From positions 6,646,501-6,710,500 of the forward strand of contig CM072341.1 in NCBI GenBank assembly GCA_036874045.1: 64,000 bases of DNA. Reading direction: 5' to 3'. Of the stretch, positions 10,210 through 21,374 are shown piece after piece (the stretch's first letter is position 1; each line of letters opens with the position of its first letter). Both the position numbers and the translations under genes were made by a program. The stretch comes from Cymodocea nodosa. Taxonomy: Eukaryota > Streptophyta > Magnoliopsida > Alismatales > Cymodoceaceae. Under the pieces are notes generated by a model. The model was not told the origin of the DNA. It did no database searches and saw nothing but the letters and a program-made list of their open reading frames with translations.

Positions 10210-11335
10210 TTGTAGGATCCTATAACTACACAAGAGGGGGGTGAATTGTGTATTTTTAATATTTTCTGAAATATAATTGAAACTTTAAAACTCAAAAACA
10301 AGTCGAGACATTGTTTTCATAAAATCATTTTTATTCAATGTTTCAATTACAATATACAATTCAATTCTTCTTAGAAATTGTAGATGCAATTATATCTCGA
10401 TACAATGTATCATCTAAAAAATTTCATAACTACAAACAAAGAAAACTAATTTTCAGAATTTAAAACATTTCTCCCTGTTTGAGATCTTTCTTCTTCTTCT
10501 TTTTCTTCTTCAGCAATTCTTTAGTGATGAATATCTTGTTTTTCTCTGCTTCACCGAATTTGCTTTCTTCTGATACTTTAAATCTTTAGTGACATAGATA
10601 ATACCTTTTTTGCTTCACTGAACTTTCTTCCACTTGAGAGATTTTCCTCAAGAAAGTGTTTTTGATCCTTGAAAAAGATTTTTCTTTTGGTGTGCAGGGA
10701 TTGTTTGATCCTTGAAAAGATTTTTCTTTTTGTGTGCAAGGATAGTTTGATTACCGAGAATTCTATGCCTTTTATACTGTATCTTCATTTCATGCATATC
10801 CTTCACGTTTAATCACTACCAGTTTTCCACTTCTCCACGTCTTTTCTTTTTCCTTCATCGAAACACACACGTTCTAACCCACATTTATATTTCGAATATT
10901 CTTTAATCATCAGTCCTAGATCTTTGAAAATTTTCCTGCAAAATAAACTTTCTTGTCTAAAATCTTTCATCAAGCGTAATAAGTTGTTACTTTAATGTTA
11001 ACTAAATGAGTAACACAAGTATATAAATATAACCTAACGTTTCTAACTTAACGAGTTCCTCATGTGCCATTTCACGTGACAAGTACTGTAGCTAACTCAA
11101 CGAACTAAATTTGTGGTGTTACGCTAACTCAACGAACCTGCTTAACCTTTCTTTCGGAAGGTTAAACGATAACTCACCGAAAATAGTTTAAGTTTCGGAT
11201 AGTTATGGTTGTAAGTCACCGTAAAACTCTTTATACCATAAAACTAGTGAGACACGTGTCAAGACCTGAAAACATGACTTAAGTTACCTTTCGGATAGTT
11301 ACAACTGTAAGTCTCTGAAACAAACTTTAACTCAC

Positions 11336-12869
11336 TGTTGAGTATTTTTGTTTTGATGATGTGTGCTGAATGAAAATAATCATATTTGCTCAATTACTAT
11401 TGCTTGAGAAAAGAAATTAAAATCATCTATTAATACAGAAAAAGCTTACTGATATAAATACTTGTCTGTATTGGATCTGAAGTTAATAACTAGTCGTTTC
11501 GTTGCATTAATTTCTCATTTAGCTAAACGTTAAGTTAACGTGTGTTTTTATTGAAAAGCATGATATGTTTTAATGTTATATCTTCTGTATCATGAACAGT
11601 GCACGTTTAAACAACTTGTTAAGTTAGAGTTTTGTTTGTATAGAGGTCACGTGAGAACTCGTTAAGTTAGAGGCTTAAAGGTTAAAATTGGTCACATGAT
11701 AACTCGTTAAGTTAGTGTTATACATGTGGTGAAATTATAAGTTACGAATGTTGTATTGTATCACGTGAGGTGCACATCTTTAACTCGTTAAGTTAGCATA
11801 ACTAAACGCGTTGAGTTGCTATATTGAACACTAAGGCAACGCGTTAAGTTAGCGTTATAAACTTAAGTTGTTATTTTTGCACGTGGTAAAATTCTTATTA
11901 TAAAAACATTTGTTTATTACTGGTTCGTTGAGTTATCATAACACAACGGAGATAGTTCGTTGAGATAGCATAACACCACAGACTTAGTTCGTTGAGTTAG
12001 CTACAGTACTTGTCATGTGAAATAGCACATGGTGAACTTGTTAAGTTATATATATACATGTGTTACTCGTTTAGCTAACATTAAAGTAACAATTTCTTAT
12101 TACACTAATGAAAAATTTTTGGACGAGAAAGTTTATTTTCAAGAAATTTTTCAGAGATCCAAGACTAATGATTAAAGAAAATTTGAAATATAAACGTGGG
12201 TTAGAACGTGTGTTTCGATGAAGGAAAAAGAAAAGACGTGGAGAAGTGGAAAACTGGTAGTGGTTAAACATGAAGGATATGCATGAAATGAAGATACAGT
12301 ATAAAAGGCATAAAATTCTCATTGATCAATTTATCCTTGCACACAAAAAGAAAAATCTTTTCAAGGATCAAACCATCCCTGCACACCAAAAGAAAAATCT
12401 TTTACAGGGATCAAAAACACCTCTTCGAGAAAAATCTCTTAAGTGGAAGAAAGTTCAATGAAGCATAAAAAGGTAAGATTTTCGTCACTGAAGATTTGAA
12501 GTATCCGAAGAAAGCAAATTCGATGAAGCATGAAAAGACAAGATATTTGTCACTAAAGAATTGTTAAAGAAGAAGAAGAAGAAGAAGAAGAAAGATCTCA
12601 AACAGGGAGAAAAGTTTTAAATTCCGTAAATTAGTTTTCTCTGTTTGTAGTTATGAAATTGTTTAGATGATACATGGTATCGAAATATAATTGCATCTAC
12701 AATTTCTAAGGAGAATTGAATTGTATATTGTAATTGAAACCTTCAATAAAAATGATTTTATGAAAACAATGTCTCGACTTGTTTTTGAGTTTTAAAGTTT
12801 CAATTATATTTCAGAAAATATTAAAAATACACAATTCACCCCCCTCTTGTGTAGCCATACGATCCTACA
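11336..12869 (+). mobile_element. Solo LTR A (SIRE-like family, 1534 bp)
   Basis: Starts TGTTGAGTATTTTTG, ends CGATCCTACA, and is flanked by the exact 5-bp duplication CTCAC (11331-11335 and 12870-12874). There is no internal sequence, so it is a solo LTR. A TATA box (TATAAAAG, 12300-12307) lies about 965 bases in, followed by two imperfect copies of a roughly 45-base unit (TTTTCAAGGATCAAACCATCCCTGCACACCAAAAG type) and a GAAGAAGAAG run (about 12570-12592). It is the innermost and therefore youngest layer of the left stack. Confidence 0.92.
12300..12307 (+). promoter_or_regulatory. Putative LTR TATA box (solo LTR A)
   Basis: TATAAAAG in the context ACAGTATAAAAGGCAT is kept in every copy of this LTR family in the window (for example 30957-30964 on the minus strand in element C). 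It is well placed to start the element transcript about 30 bases downstream, giving a U3 of about 1 kb. Confidence 0.6.
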
Positions 12870-14214
12870 CTCACCGATTCAGTAATAAACAAATGTTTTT
12901 ATAATAAGAATTTTACCACGTGCAAAAATAACAACTTAAGTTTATAATGCTAACCTAACGTGTTGCCTTAGTGTTCAATATAGCAACTCAAGGTGTTTAG
13001 TTATGTTAACTTAACGAGTTAAACATGTGCACATCACGTGATACAATACAACATTCATAACTTATAATTTCATCACGTGTATAACACTAACTTAACAAGT
13101 TCGTCTCTTCTTTTACTCACTAACTTAACGAGTTATCACGTGACCTATTTTAATCTTTAAGCCTCTAACTTAACGAGTTCTCACGTGACCTCTATACAAA
13201 CAAAACTCTAACTTAACGAGTTGTCTAAACATGCACTGTTCATGATATAGAAGATATAACTTTAAAACATATCATGCTTTTCAATAAAAACACATGTTAA
13301 CTTAACGTTTAGTTAAATGAGAAATTAATGCAATGAAATGACTAGTTATTAACTTCAGATCTAATACAGACAAGTATTTATGTTAGTAAGCTTTTTCTAT
13401 ATTAATTGATGATTTTAATTTCTTTCAAAAGCAATAGTAATTGAGCAAATATGATTATTTTCATTTAGCACACATCATCAAAACAAATTACTCAATAAGA
13501 GATCCAAGATTGATGATTAAAGAAAATTTGAAATGTAAACATGGGTCAGAACATGTGTATTTCGATGAAGGAAAAAGAAAAGACGTGAAGAAGTGGAAAA
13601 TTGGTAGTGGTTATACGTGAAGGATATGCATGAAATGAAGATACAATATAAAAGGCATAGAGTTCTCGTTGATCAAACAATCCTTGCACACAAAATGAAA
13701 ACTCTTTTCAAGGAGCAAACTATCCCTACACACCAAAAGAAAAATCTTTTTCAGGGATCAAAAACACTTCTTCGAGGAAAATCTCTTAGGTGGAAGAAAA
13801 TTCAGTGAAGTAGAAAAAGGTATTATTTATGTCACTGAAGATTTAAAGTATCAGAAGAAAGCAAATTCGGTGAAGTAGAGAAAGACAAGATATTCGTCAC
13901 TGAAGAATTGCTGAAGAAGAAAAAGAAGAAGAAGAAAGATCTCAAATAGGGAGAAATGTTTTAAATTTCGTAAATTAGTTTTCTCTATTTGTAGTTATGA
14001 AATTGTTTAAATGATACATGGTATCGAGATATAATTGCATCTACAATTTCTGAGGAGAATTGAATTGTATATTGTAATTGAAACCTTGAATAAAAATGAT
14101 TTTATGAAAACAATGTCTCGACTTGTTTTTGAGTTTTAAAGTTTCAATTATATTTCAAAAAATATTAAAAAAAAACACAATTCACCCCCTCTTGTGTAGC
14201 CATACGATCCTACA

Positions 14215-14760
14215 AATTCAAAGGATATGAGGACTTTCACTCTTGAAGATCTCACTAGCAATCTGTTAGCCTATGAGACTCAATTGAAGGACTGGAAAAA
14301 AGAGGAAGGAGAAACCTCAAGGAAGGTTGAAAAGAAATAGGAACTTGCACTGAAAGCTCAACAACCATCTAAGGAATCTGTTAATGAGTTTCCAGAAGAA
14401 TTGGCTTGTGTTATTAGGAAATACAGAAAATTCTGGAAGAAGTCATGATAAAAGGAAACAGTCGGCTACAAAATGCTTCAACTGCAACAAATTTGGGCAT
14501 TTTCTGAGTCAATGCACATATCAAACGAAGGATGAAAGAAAGAACTTTGACAAGAAGAAATTTCGTGGAAAACAGAAATTCCATCAGAAAAGATTTAATC
14601 AAGGGAAGAAGAAAGCATTCCAAGTTACTTAGGATGATTCTACAAAATCTGAAGTATCTAAAGGTACTAGTACTGAAGGTACACAGATTGAGTCCGAGTT
14701 TGAAGATAGCCAATGTCTATTTTATGGCTAACACCAATGAGGTCAAAACTAAAAGATCAC
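14215..14760 (+). pseudogene. gag C-terminal part with zinc knuckle (element D)
   Basis: Gag resumes after solo LTR F: TFTLEDLTSNLLAYETQLKD at about 14235-14300, then a charged stretch, then a clean CCHC knuckle (C-F-N-C-N-K-F-G-H-F-L-S-Q-C, about 14474-14515) and a basic KKF-rich tail. The knuckle would bind RNA and hand over to the protease region that follows. Fossil with a few breaks. Confidence 0.75.
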
Positions 14761-16217
14761 GATGGGTGATGGACAGTGGTGCTTCAAAGCATATGACTGG
14801 AGATAAATCTATCCTAAAAGACCTGAAGATGATGAATGGAGGAAATGTCAGATTTGGTAATGATTAGAAAGGTAAGATTATTGGTATCAGATCTGTTTAT
14901 GTAAATGATAAAATGGTTATAAATAATGTCTTACTAGTTGAAAATTTAGAACATAATTTAATTAGTATTACTCAATTAGAAGATAAAGGTTATATGGTTT
15001 TGTTTAAATCTAAGAAATGCCTTGTTATTGATGAAAACTCTATTGAAGTTAAATTTACTACTCATAGAAGAAATGATGTATGTTTTTTTAATTTACTTGA
15101 TGATGTTTCTTCAACTGATTCTTGTTTAATTACAAATAATTTAGACAATGCATGGTTATGGCATCGTAGACTAGGTCATATTCATATGAAGAAGCTAGAT
15201 AAGTTAGCTAAGAAGAACCTAGTAGATGGTTTACCAAATTTGAAATTTAAAAAGGATAAAATTTGTGATGCATGTGAATTGGGAAAATAGAAGAAGAGTT
15301 CTTTTAAATCAGGAAAGCAAATTATATCAAGAAGAATATTGGAATTAATTCACATGGATTTATTTGGCCCTACTAGAATAGAAAGTTTAGGTGGTAAGAG
15401 ATATGTATTTGTTCTAGTTGATGATTTTTCAAGATATAGGTAATATTTCTTAGACATAAAAGTGAAGTGTTTGAGGAGTTTAAAATTTTTCTGAATATGG
15501 TTCAAAATGAAAAGCAATTGAAAGTTCAGAAAATTAAGAGTGATCATGGAGGGGAATTTGAAAATGAAAATATGGAAAAACTTTGCCAAGATCTAGGAAT
15601 AGAACATAGATTTGCCTTTCCTAGAGCCCCTTCTCAGAATGGAGTTGTAGAGAGAAAGAATAGATCTCTTCAAGAAATGGCTAGAACTATGCTAAATGAA
15701 ACCAAGGTTGCTTATTATTTTTGGGCTGATGCAGTTAGTACTACATGTTATATTTTAAATAGAGTAACCCTAAGAAGAGATTTGAATAAGACTCCTTTTG
15801 AACTTTAGATGGGAAGAATTCCTAAAGTACATTATTTTAAAGCTTTTGGATCTAAATGTTTTATTCTAAATACAAAGTAGAATAAAGATAAATTTGAAGC
15901 AAAATCTGATGAAGGTATATTTTTGGGATATTCTTCAAGAAGTAAAGCATATAGAATTTATAACAAAATTTCCTTGGTTGTGAAAGAATCTATGCATGTA
16001 AATTTTGATGAAGAGCCTAGTAATGTTTCAAAAGAAATTGTTGATAATTCAGATTATGAATGTGATGAACCAAATATTGGAGAATCTAGTACCATGGGTC
16101 AAGAAAGAAATGATAATCCTTTGACTCATAAATTTTTGCCTCAACACCCTAAGGAGTTTATTATTGGTGATTTTTCTAAAGGTGTGCAAACCAGATCTAG
16201 GATTAATGTTTCCAAGT
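14760..16217 (+). pseudogene. Protease and integrase region (element D)
   Basis: In order: the aspartic protease block WVMDSGASKHMTGDKS (about 14763-14810) with the D-S-G active site, an LLVENLEHNLISITQL block (about 14930), the GAG-pre-integrase segment WLWHRRLGHIHMKKL (about 15150-15195), and the integrase core. The core shows DHGGEFEN (about 15543-15566), the NGVVERKNRSLQEMARTML block (about 15640-15695) with its Glu, and YFWADAVSTTCYILNR. The tail ends with a FSKGVQTRSRINVSK block, after which element B is inserted. These enzymes cut the polyprotein and insert the DNA copy. It is a fossil with several breaks; the longest open stretches are 14913-15290 and 15467-15808. Confidence 0.82.
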
Positions 16218-16588
16218 TGTGATGCATGTGTCTTCCATCAAGTATATGTATATGTCATTATATATGGTTGTATTTCTTTGGTAATTTGTACAGGGGCAAA
16301 CTTGTCTTTTGGGTATCACCAACCGTTGCCCCTATATATGTAAGGGGTCATCCACGTCCAAGGGATGTCATGCCAAACCATCCCTTGATTTCGTTCTCCC
16401 CCTTCTTTGTACCAACAACCATATAGCAAGGAAGCACGATAGATTGATCACTCGTGGACGTACCTGTGTTGGGGAACCATGTAAATTTGTTGTTCTTTGA
16501 ATTCTCCACTCGCAATCCTCTTCCACGTTGATCTCTTCTCCACGCCACCCCTAAATGCTCCAAGTTTGTTTGATCTTTCCACACAACA
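16218..16588 (+). repeat. 5' LTR of element B (371 bp)
   Basis: Starts TGTGATGCATGTG and ends CCACACAACA. A TATA-like CTATATATG lies at 16332-16340. The short LTR matches the copy split by element C at 21156-21374 and 31986-32139. Confidence 0.9.
16333..16340 (+). promoter_or_regulatory. Putative LTR TATA box (element B)
   Basis: TATATATG in GCCCCTATATATGTAAGG is the only good TATA candidate in this short LTR, and it is kept in the 3' LTR (about 21270). Placement about 115 bases from the LTR start fits a short U3. Confidence 0.5.
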
Positions 16589-16590
16589 AC

Positions 16591-16602
16591 TGGTATCAGA
16601 GC
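16591..16602 (+). other. Primer binding site of element B
   Basis: TGGTATCAGAGC lies two bases after the LTR end, an exact match to the 3' end of plant initiator-Met tRNA. A leader of about 550 bases (16603-17153) follows before gag, with no clear coding content. Confidence 0.9.
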
Positions 16603-17153
16603 TAGGTTGGACATCTTTGGGTTTGCATTTGAAGTTTCGAAGAGTTTCATCAAGGTTCAAGCTATTTCCACAAGGGATCTCTCCATTGTTGTAACTGCCG
16701 TCGTCGCTGGCGCTAGTTTGTGCACTCCGACGCCAAGTCGTGCACCTTCCTCGTCCATGCTCTATTGCATCTCAAATTTTGAGGAAGTGTTGTAAGCTTC
16801 CTAAACTTCCTTCCTTTAAAATTTCGTGGTAAGAAGTTTCGTATTCAGAGAGATACAGCAGAAGGCATCTAACTAGGGCATAGTAGTTTTCTGGACGAGT
16901 GACTCGTTGATTGTCGGATTTTGGGCATTTTGTAATTGTGGTTTTGTGCTTGGTTTGTGCGAGTATTTGCTACTGTTTTGTGCTAAGTAGTGTGCTTGGC
17001 TTGTGGCTGATTACATTTCATTGAAATCAGTAGTTTCAGTAGCATATTGTTGTTGAGATATTGCTTGCTATTGTGTACCTTGCCACAGAATTGTGTTTGT
17101 TGAAATCACATTGTATCTCGTGTGTATTGCTGGTTGTTTGTTGTTTTGAAAAC

Positions 17154-17890
17154 ATGAATACTTTAGGGTTGAAGATAGAAAAGTTTGATGGTAAGAATAG
17201 CTTCAACTTATGGAAAATTAAGATGAAAGCACTTCTAAAGCAACAAGGTATTTGGGCTCCTTTAAATAAGGAAACTACTCTGAACAGAAATTCGCAAGAG
17301 TTTGAATTGCAGGAGGAGAAAACTCACTCCACCATCTTGTTGTGTTTGTCTGATGAAGTTATAACAGAAGTTGCTAATGAATCTACCTCGTTAGGTCTTT
17401 AGCAAACACTTGAGTCATTGTATATGACTAAGTCTTTAATAAACAAATTGTTGTTAAAGCAGAGACTGTTCTCTTTAAAGATGATAGAAGGTGTACCTCT
17501 TAAGCAGCATTTAGATCAGCTAAATGCTATTCTGATGGAACTCAAGAATATTGGAGTGATCATAGAAGATGAAGATGCAACTCTTATCTTGGTTTGTTCA
17601 CTCCCATTAAGTTATGAAAACTTTGTTCAGTCTTGTGTAGTTGGAAGAGATTCAATTACATTGGAAGAAGTGAGGTCCAACCTTCATTCTAGGGAGCTCA
17701 GGCACATGGTGCATGGTAGAAACAAGGCAAGTGGTGTTGGCCTCTCAGCTCAACAGCAAGAGAACAGAGGAAGAAGCTAGAGACAAGGTGGAGGGAAGAA
17801 TAGAAGTAGAAGCAAGTCGAAGGGCAAGTACTCTAGGGATACTTGCCATTACTGTAAGGAGAAAGGACACTAGAAATCACATTGTCCCAA
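17154..17890 (+). pseudogene. gag (element B)
   Basis: Opens MNTLGLKIEKFDGKNSFNLW, the hallmark start of Tnt1-like gag, with KMKALLKQQGIW and LCLSDEVITEV blocks. Then comes an LNKLLLKQRLFSLKM-like block (about 17440-17480), LNAILMELKNIG (about 17520-17555) and a SLPLSYENFV block. A basic Arg/Ser-rich stretch leads to the CCHC knuckle C-H-Y-C-K-E-K-G-H (about 17844-17870). It forms the particle and binds RNA. Fossil with a few breaks. Confidence 0.82.
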
Positions 17891-17989
17891 ACTTATAAAC
17901 AAAGGAAAGGCTACTGTGGCAGAAACCAGTTTTGCGTCAAGTGATGACTTTTCTCTTATAGTTTGTTGCAGTGCCTATTCTGATGATTA

Positions 17990-19297
17990 GTGGATTATGG
18001 ACTCAGGAGCTTCACATCATATGACTCCTACTAGGGAGTATCTTGACACCTACGAGCAGGTGGAGGGTGGTCAAGTGACCTTGGCCAATGATGATATGTG
18101 TTCTAGAGTTGGTATGGGCACTATAAAATTTAAACAGCATGATGGCACAGTTAGAATTCTGGAGGACGTTTGGCATGTCCCAAAGCTTGGAAAAAGTCTG
18201 ATCTCACTGATGGCCTTGATGCTAAGGGTTATAGATATACAGGTGGTGAGGGGAAGATCAACATACTAAAAGGCTCATTAGTTGTTATGAAGGGAACCAA
18301 ATCTGGTCCCTTATACATTTTGCAGGGCACTCCAATTGTTGGTGCAGCTACATCAGCTATATCTGGTCAATAGGATTTTTCTGTCATGTGGCACTCAAGG
18401 ATGGGTCATTTGGGGCAAAAAGGAATGTAGAAACTGAGTAGTCTAGGCAAGTTTGATGGGCACAAGGTTGCTTGTATTGACATGTGCAAGCATTATGTCT
18501 TTGGCAAACAGAAAAGAGTGTCATTTGCATGTAGTCAGCACAGCTCCAAGGGAGTTCTTGATTATATTTATGCTGATTGTTGGGGGCCTTCACGTCAGCC
18601 TTCTATTGCAGGTTCCAGATATTTTCTTTCTATCATTGACTGTCATTCAAGGATGAATTGGGTTTTCTTTTTGACACACAAAAGTGAAGCTTTTTCTTGC
18701 TTCAAGCATTGGAAGAAGTAGGTGGAAAACCAAACAGACAGAAAGGTAAAATATCTTAGAAGTGATAATGGTCTTGCATTTTGTTGTCAAGAATTTGATA
18801 ACTTTTGTAAAGCTGAAGGCATTACACGGCATAACACTGTCAGGTATACCCGTCAGCAAAATGGAGTGGCTGAAAGATTGAAGAGAACACTCCTAGAAAA
18901 GGCACGTTGTATGCTGTCTCATGTAGGTTTGAGCAAGAAGTTTTGGGCAGAGGCTGTTAACACAGCTTCCTATCTAGTGAACAGGTCCCCTTCTAGTGCC
19001 TTAGATGGGAAGATACCTCTTGAGGTATGGCTAAAAAGATCTGCTAGTTATTCAAAGCTTAGAGTTTTTGGGTGTTCAGCTTATTATCATGTGAATAATG
19101 GCAAGCTGGAACCATGTGCCAAGAAAGGCATATTTGTGGGCTATGGTATTAGTGTAAAGGGATATAGGATATATGATATTGAGTCTCACAAAGTAATATA
19201 TAGTTGTGATGTTACTTTTGATGAGAATTCTCTTTTCCAGGCAATAGATAGACTAGGAGGTGAAACACTAGAAGTTGAGCACACCCTTCCTGAATAG
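17990..19297 (+). pseudogene. Protease and integrase region (element B)
   Basis: Protease block WIMDSGASHHMTPTREYLDT starts at about 17994, with DSGA active site and a WHVPKLGKSLISL block at about 18171. The pre-integrase segment WHSRMGHLGQKG is near 18390. The integrase core shows DCHSRM (about 18640), RSDNGLAFCCQEF (18758-18796, with Asp) and RQQNGVAERLKRTLLEKARCML (about 18855-18920, with the catalytic Glu). It then has FWAEAVNTASYLVNRSPS and a GCSAYYHV block. The longest open stretch is 18722-19297. It is a fossil with several breaks upstream of that stretch. Confidence 0.85.
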
Positions 19298-20011
19298 ATG
19301 GAGATAGATGACGCACAGCAGCTGCCTATCACTGATCAAGTTGAAAGTAGAGAAACTTCATCTAAAACTCAGGAAAATGAAATTGAGGAGGAAGAGGTGG
19401 AGCAACCACCACCAAAAACCATTGGCAAAGATCGTCCTAGAAGGGACGTTAGACCTCCTATTAGATATGACTATGATAGTTTGGTTGCTTTTACCTTACA
19501 AGTAGCAGTTGAGGTGGAGGATTCTATTGATCCACCTACATATGAAGCTGCAATGAAAGATTCAGAAGCTGGTCTTTGGATGTCTGCTATGGAGGAGGAA
19601 CTCCAATCTCTCCATAAGAACAATACTTGGGAACTGGTGAAACGTTCAAAGAACACAAATATTGTTGGTTGCAAATGGGTCTATAAGAAGAAGATTGGGA
19701 CTCAAGGCAACGTAGGTGTGCAGCACAAGGCAAGATTAGTCGCCAAAGGTTATTCACAGCGAGAAGGAGTTGACTTCAATGAAGTATTTGCTCCTGTTGT
19801 GCGTCATACATCTATTAGAATTTTGTTATCCATTGCTGCAGCACAGAATTTAGAATTGGAACAACTAGATGTAAAGACGGCCTTCTTGCATGGTGAGTTA
19901 GAAGAAGATATTTGGATGGAACAACCAACAGGGTTTGTGGTGAAAGGCAAATCTGATTGGGTGTGCAAATTAAAGAAGTCCTTGTATGGACTTAAACAGT
20001 CACCACACTAA
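19298..20011 (+). CDS. Reverse transcriptase, first half (element B)
   Basis: An open stretch of 237 residues. It has an acidic linker (about 1-45), PIRYDYDSLVAFTL, MSAMEEELQSLHKNNTWELV (about 94-113), CKWVYKKKIG (about 124-133), ARLVAKGYSQREGVDFNEVF (about 146-165), the first catalytic Asp in QLDVKTAFLHGEL (about 197-209), and ends at SLYGLKQSPH. These are fingers and palm motifs of Ty1/copia RT. The second half with the YVDD box continues at 20012-20548. The upstream integrase runs straight into this stretch, as expected in a copia polyprotein. Confidence 0.85.
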   Translation: MEIDDAQQLPITDQVESRETSSKTQENEIEEEEVEQPPPKTIGKDRPRRDVRPPIRYDYDSLVAFTLQVAVEVEDSIDPPTYEAAMKDSEAGLWMSAMEEELQSLHKNNTWELVKRSKNTNIVGCKWVYKKKIGTQGNVGVQHKARLVAKGYSQREGVDFNEVFAPVVRHTSIRILLSIAAAQNLELEQLDVKTAFLHGELEEDIWMEQPTGFVVKGKSDWVCKLKKSLYGLKQSPH

Positions 20012-21087
20012 TGGTACAAAAGGTTTGATACCTTTATAGTTAAAGTTGGTTTTAGACGCAACAACTATGATTCATGTGTATATGTTAAAACTCTTGATAA
20101 GAGTATACATGTTTATTTGTTATTGTATGTTGATGATATTCTTATAGCTGCGAAAAATATTGAAGTGATATAGGAGCTGAAGGACACATTAAAATCAGAA
20201 TTTGATATGAAGGATCTTGGTCCAGCTGATAGAATTCTTGGAATGGAGATTAGGTGTGAAAGAAATTCTGGTAAGCTGTTTTTGAATCAACAGAAGTATA
20301 TTGAAAAGATCCTTAGCAAATTTGATATGGCTTCATGCAAAGCCATTAGCACGCCTTATGATAGAAATGTCAAATTGTCATCTGCGATGTGTCCACAAAC
20401 TGATTCTGAAAAGCTTGATTTGCAACGAGTTCCTTATGCTCAGGCAGTTGGAAGTCTTATTTATGCTATGGTATGCACCAGGCCTGATTTGGCATATCCT
20501 TTGAGTGTTGTTAGCAGATTCATGTCCAATCTGGGCAGGGAACATTGAAAAGTAGTTAAAAGGATATTCAGATATTTGAAAGGAACTCCAGGTGTTGGCT
20601 TGATATATGCAGTAGATCAGGGTTGTACTATGGCTGGTTATACAGACTCAGAATATGCAGGTGATGTTGACAGAAGGAGATCATTATCCGGTTATGTCTT
20701 TACATTTGCAGGTTCTATTGTAAGTTGGAAATCAACTCTTCAGCCTACGGTATCACTATCACAATTGAGGCTGAATATGTGGCTATGAAAGAAGTTGCAA
20801 AGGAAGGGATTTGACTGAAAGGCTTACTTGGAGACTTTGGTTGGCGAATTGATAAAGCCAATATCTTCTGTGATAGTCTTAGCGCTATTTGTCTCTCCAA
20901 AGATAATGTCTTTCATGATAGAACTAAACATATTGATGTTAAGTATCACTTCCTCAGGAATGAAGACAGGATAAAGATTATGAAGGTCAAAACAAAGGAC
21001 AACCTGGCTGATATGTTTACAAAGGGCGTTGTTGAAAGCAAGTTCAAGCATTGCTTGGACTTACTCAATGTCTATTGCTGCTGTTGA
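20012..21087 (+). pseudogene. Reverse transcriptase second half and RNase H (element B)
   Basis: The YVDD box (LLLYVDDILIA, about 20120-20150) is followed by FDMKDLGPADRILGMEI (20198-20250), LNQQKYIEKILSKFDM and the YAQAVGSLIYAMVCTRPDLA block (about 20435-20500). RNase H follows with GYTDSEYAGDVDRRRSLSGY (about 20635-20695), VSWKSTLQ, KHIDVKYHFLR-type block (about 20930) and the conserved end DNLADMFTKGV (about 20998-21030). It removes RNA from the hybrid. Fossil with a few breaks. Confidence 0.85.
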
Positions 21088-21143
21088 CCCACGCTGGGTC
21101 TAGGTGATCTATCATTTGTTCGTGGTGAAGATTGATGAAAGAC

Positions 21144-21155
21144 AAGGTGGAGATT
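21144..21155 (+). other. Polypurine tract of element B
   Basis: AAGGTGGAGATT directly precedes TGTGATG, the 3' LTR start. This form is usual for Tnt1-like elements. Confidence 0.8.
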
Positions 21156-21374
21156 TGTGATGCGTGTGTCTTCTATCAAGTATATGTATATGTCATTGTA
21201 TATGGTTGTATTTCTTTGGTAATTTGTATAGGGTCAAACTTGTCTTTTGGGTATCACCAACCATTGCCCCTATATATGTAAGGAGTCATCCATGTCCAAG
21301 GGATGCCATGCCAAACCATCCCTTGATTTCGTTCTCCCCCTTCTTTGTACTAGCAACCATACAGCAAGGAAGCA

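Larger units (their letters stand above)
6713..13497 (-). mobile_element. Element E: SIRE-like Ty1/copia, shortened copy
   Basis: Minus-strand element with a 5' LTR on the right (10211-13497, split by solo LTR A), a primer site (10196-10209), gag (9090-10010) and a coiled-coil region (7975-9031), then a partial LTR on the left (6713-7974). Its ends are TGTAGGATC and CTCAATA on the + strand, flanked by the duplication AGAGA (6708-6712 and 13498-13502). Protease, integrase, RT and RNase H are not seen, so this is a non-autonomous remnant of about 5.2 kb of its own sequence. Its LTR is a subfamily distinct from C and M, with an added TTTCGGATAGTTA-rich block (about 7640-7880). Confidence 0.87.
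10211..13497 (-). repeat. 5' LTR of element E, split by solo LTR A
   Basis: Parts 10211-11335 and 12875-13497 together make about 1.75 kb. Edges are TGTAGGATCC on the left and CTCAATA on the right (+ strand). The uninterrupted sequence at the split site can be read in the sister copy at about 7875-7890 (CTTTAACTCACCGATT), which confirms that A went in at CTCAC. Confidence 0.88.
5768..14214 (+). mobile_element. Solo LTR F (SIRE-like family), split by element E
   Basis: Its two parts, 5768-6712 and 13503-14214, make one LTR of about 1.66 kb that starts TGTTGAGTATTTTG and ends CGATCCTACA, with TTCACCCCC near the end. Gag of element D flanks it on both sides and no internal element sequence accompanies it, so it is a solo LTR left by recombination between two LTRs. 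Element E is inserted within it with the duplication AGAGA. I do not see a clean 5-bp duplication at its own edges (TATTT on the left, AATTC on the right), so they may have drifted. Confidence 0.8.

Noticed and set aside
12270-12461. Small 63-residue frame starting MKDMHEMKIQYKRH, recurring in every SIRE-family LTR (also 13617-13808, 21780-21971, 30722-30994, 57703-57900)
   Set aside because: Its ATG lies upstream of and the frame runs across the LTR TATA box, so a transcript starting there would lack the start codon. Recurrence is explained by the LTR being repeated, and the repeat-like sequence by the 45-base units.
16226-16795. Overlapping frames in the LTR and leader of element B
   Set aside because: They cover the LTR, primer site and untranslated leader; gag starts clearly at 17154.
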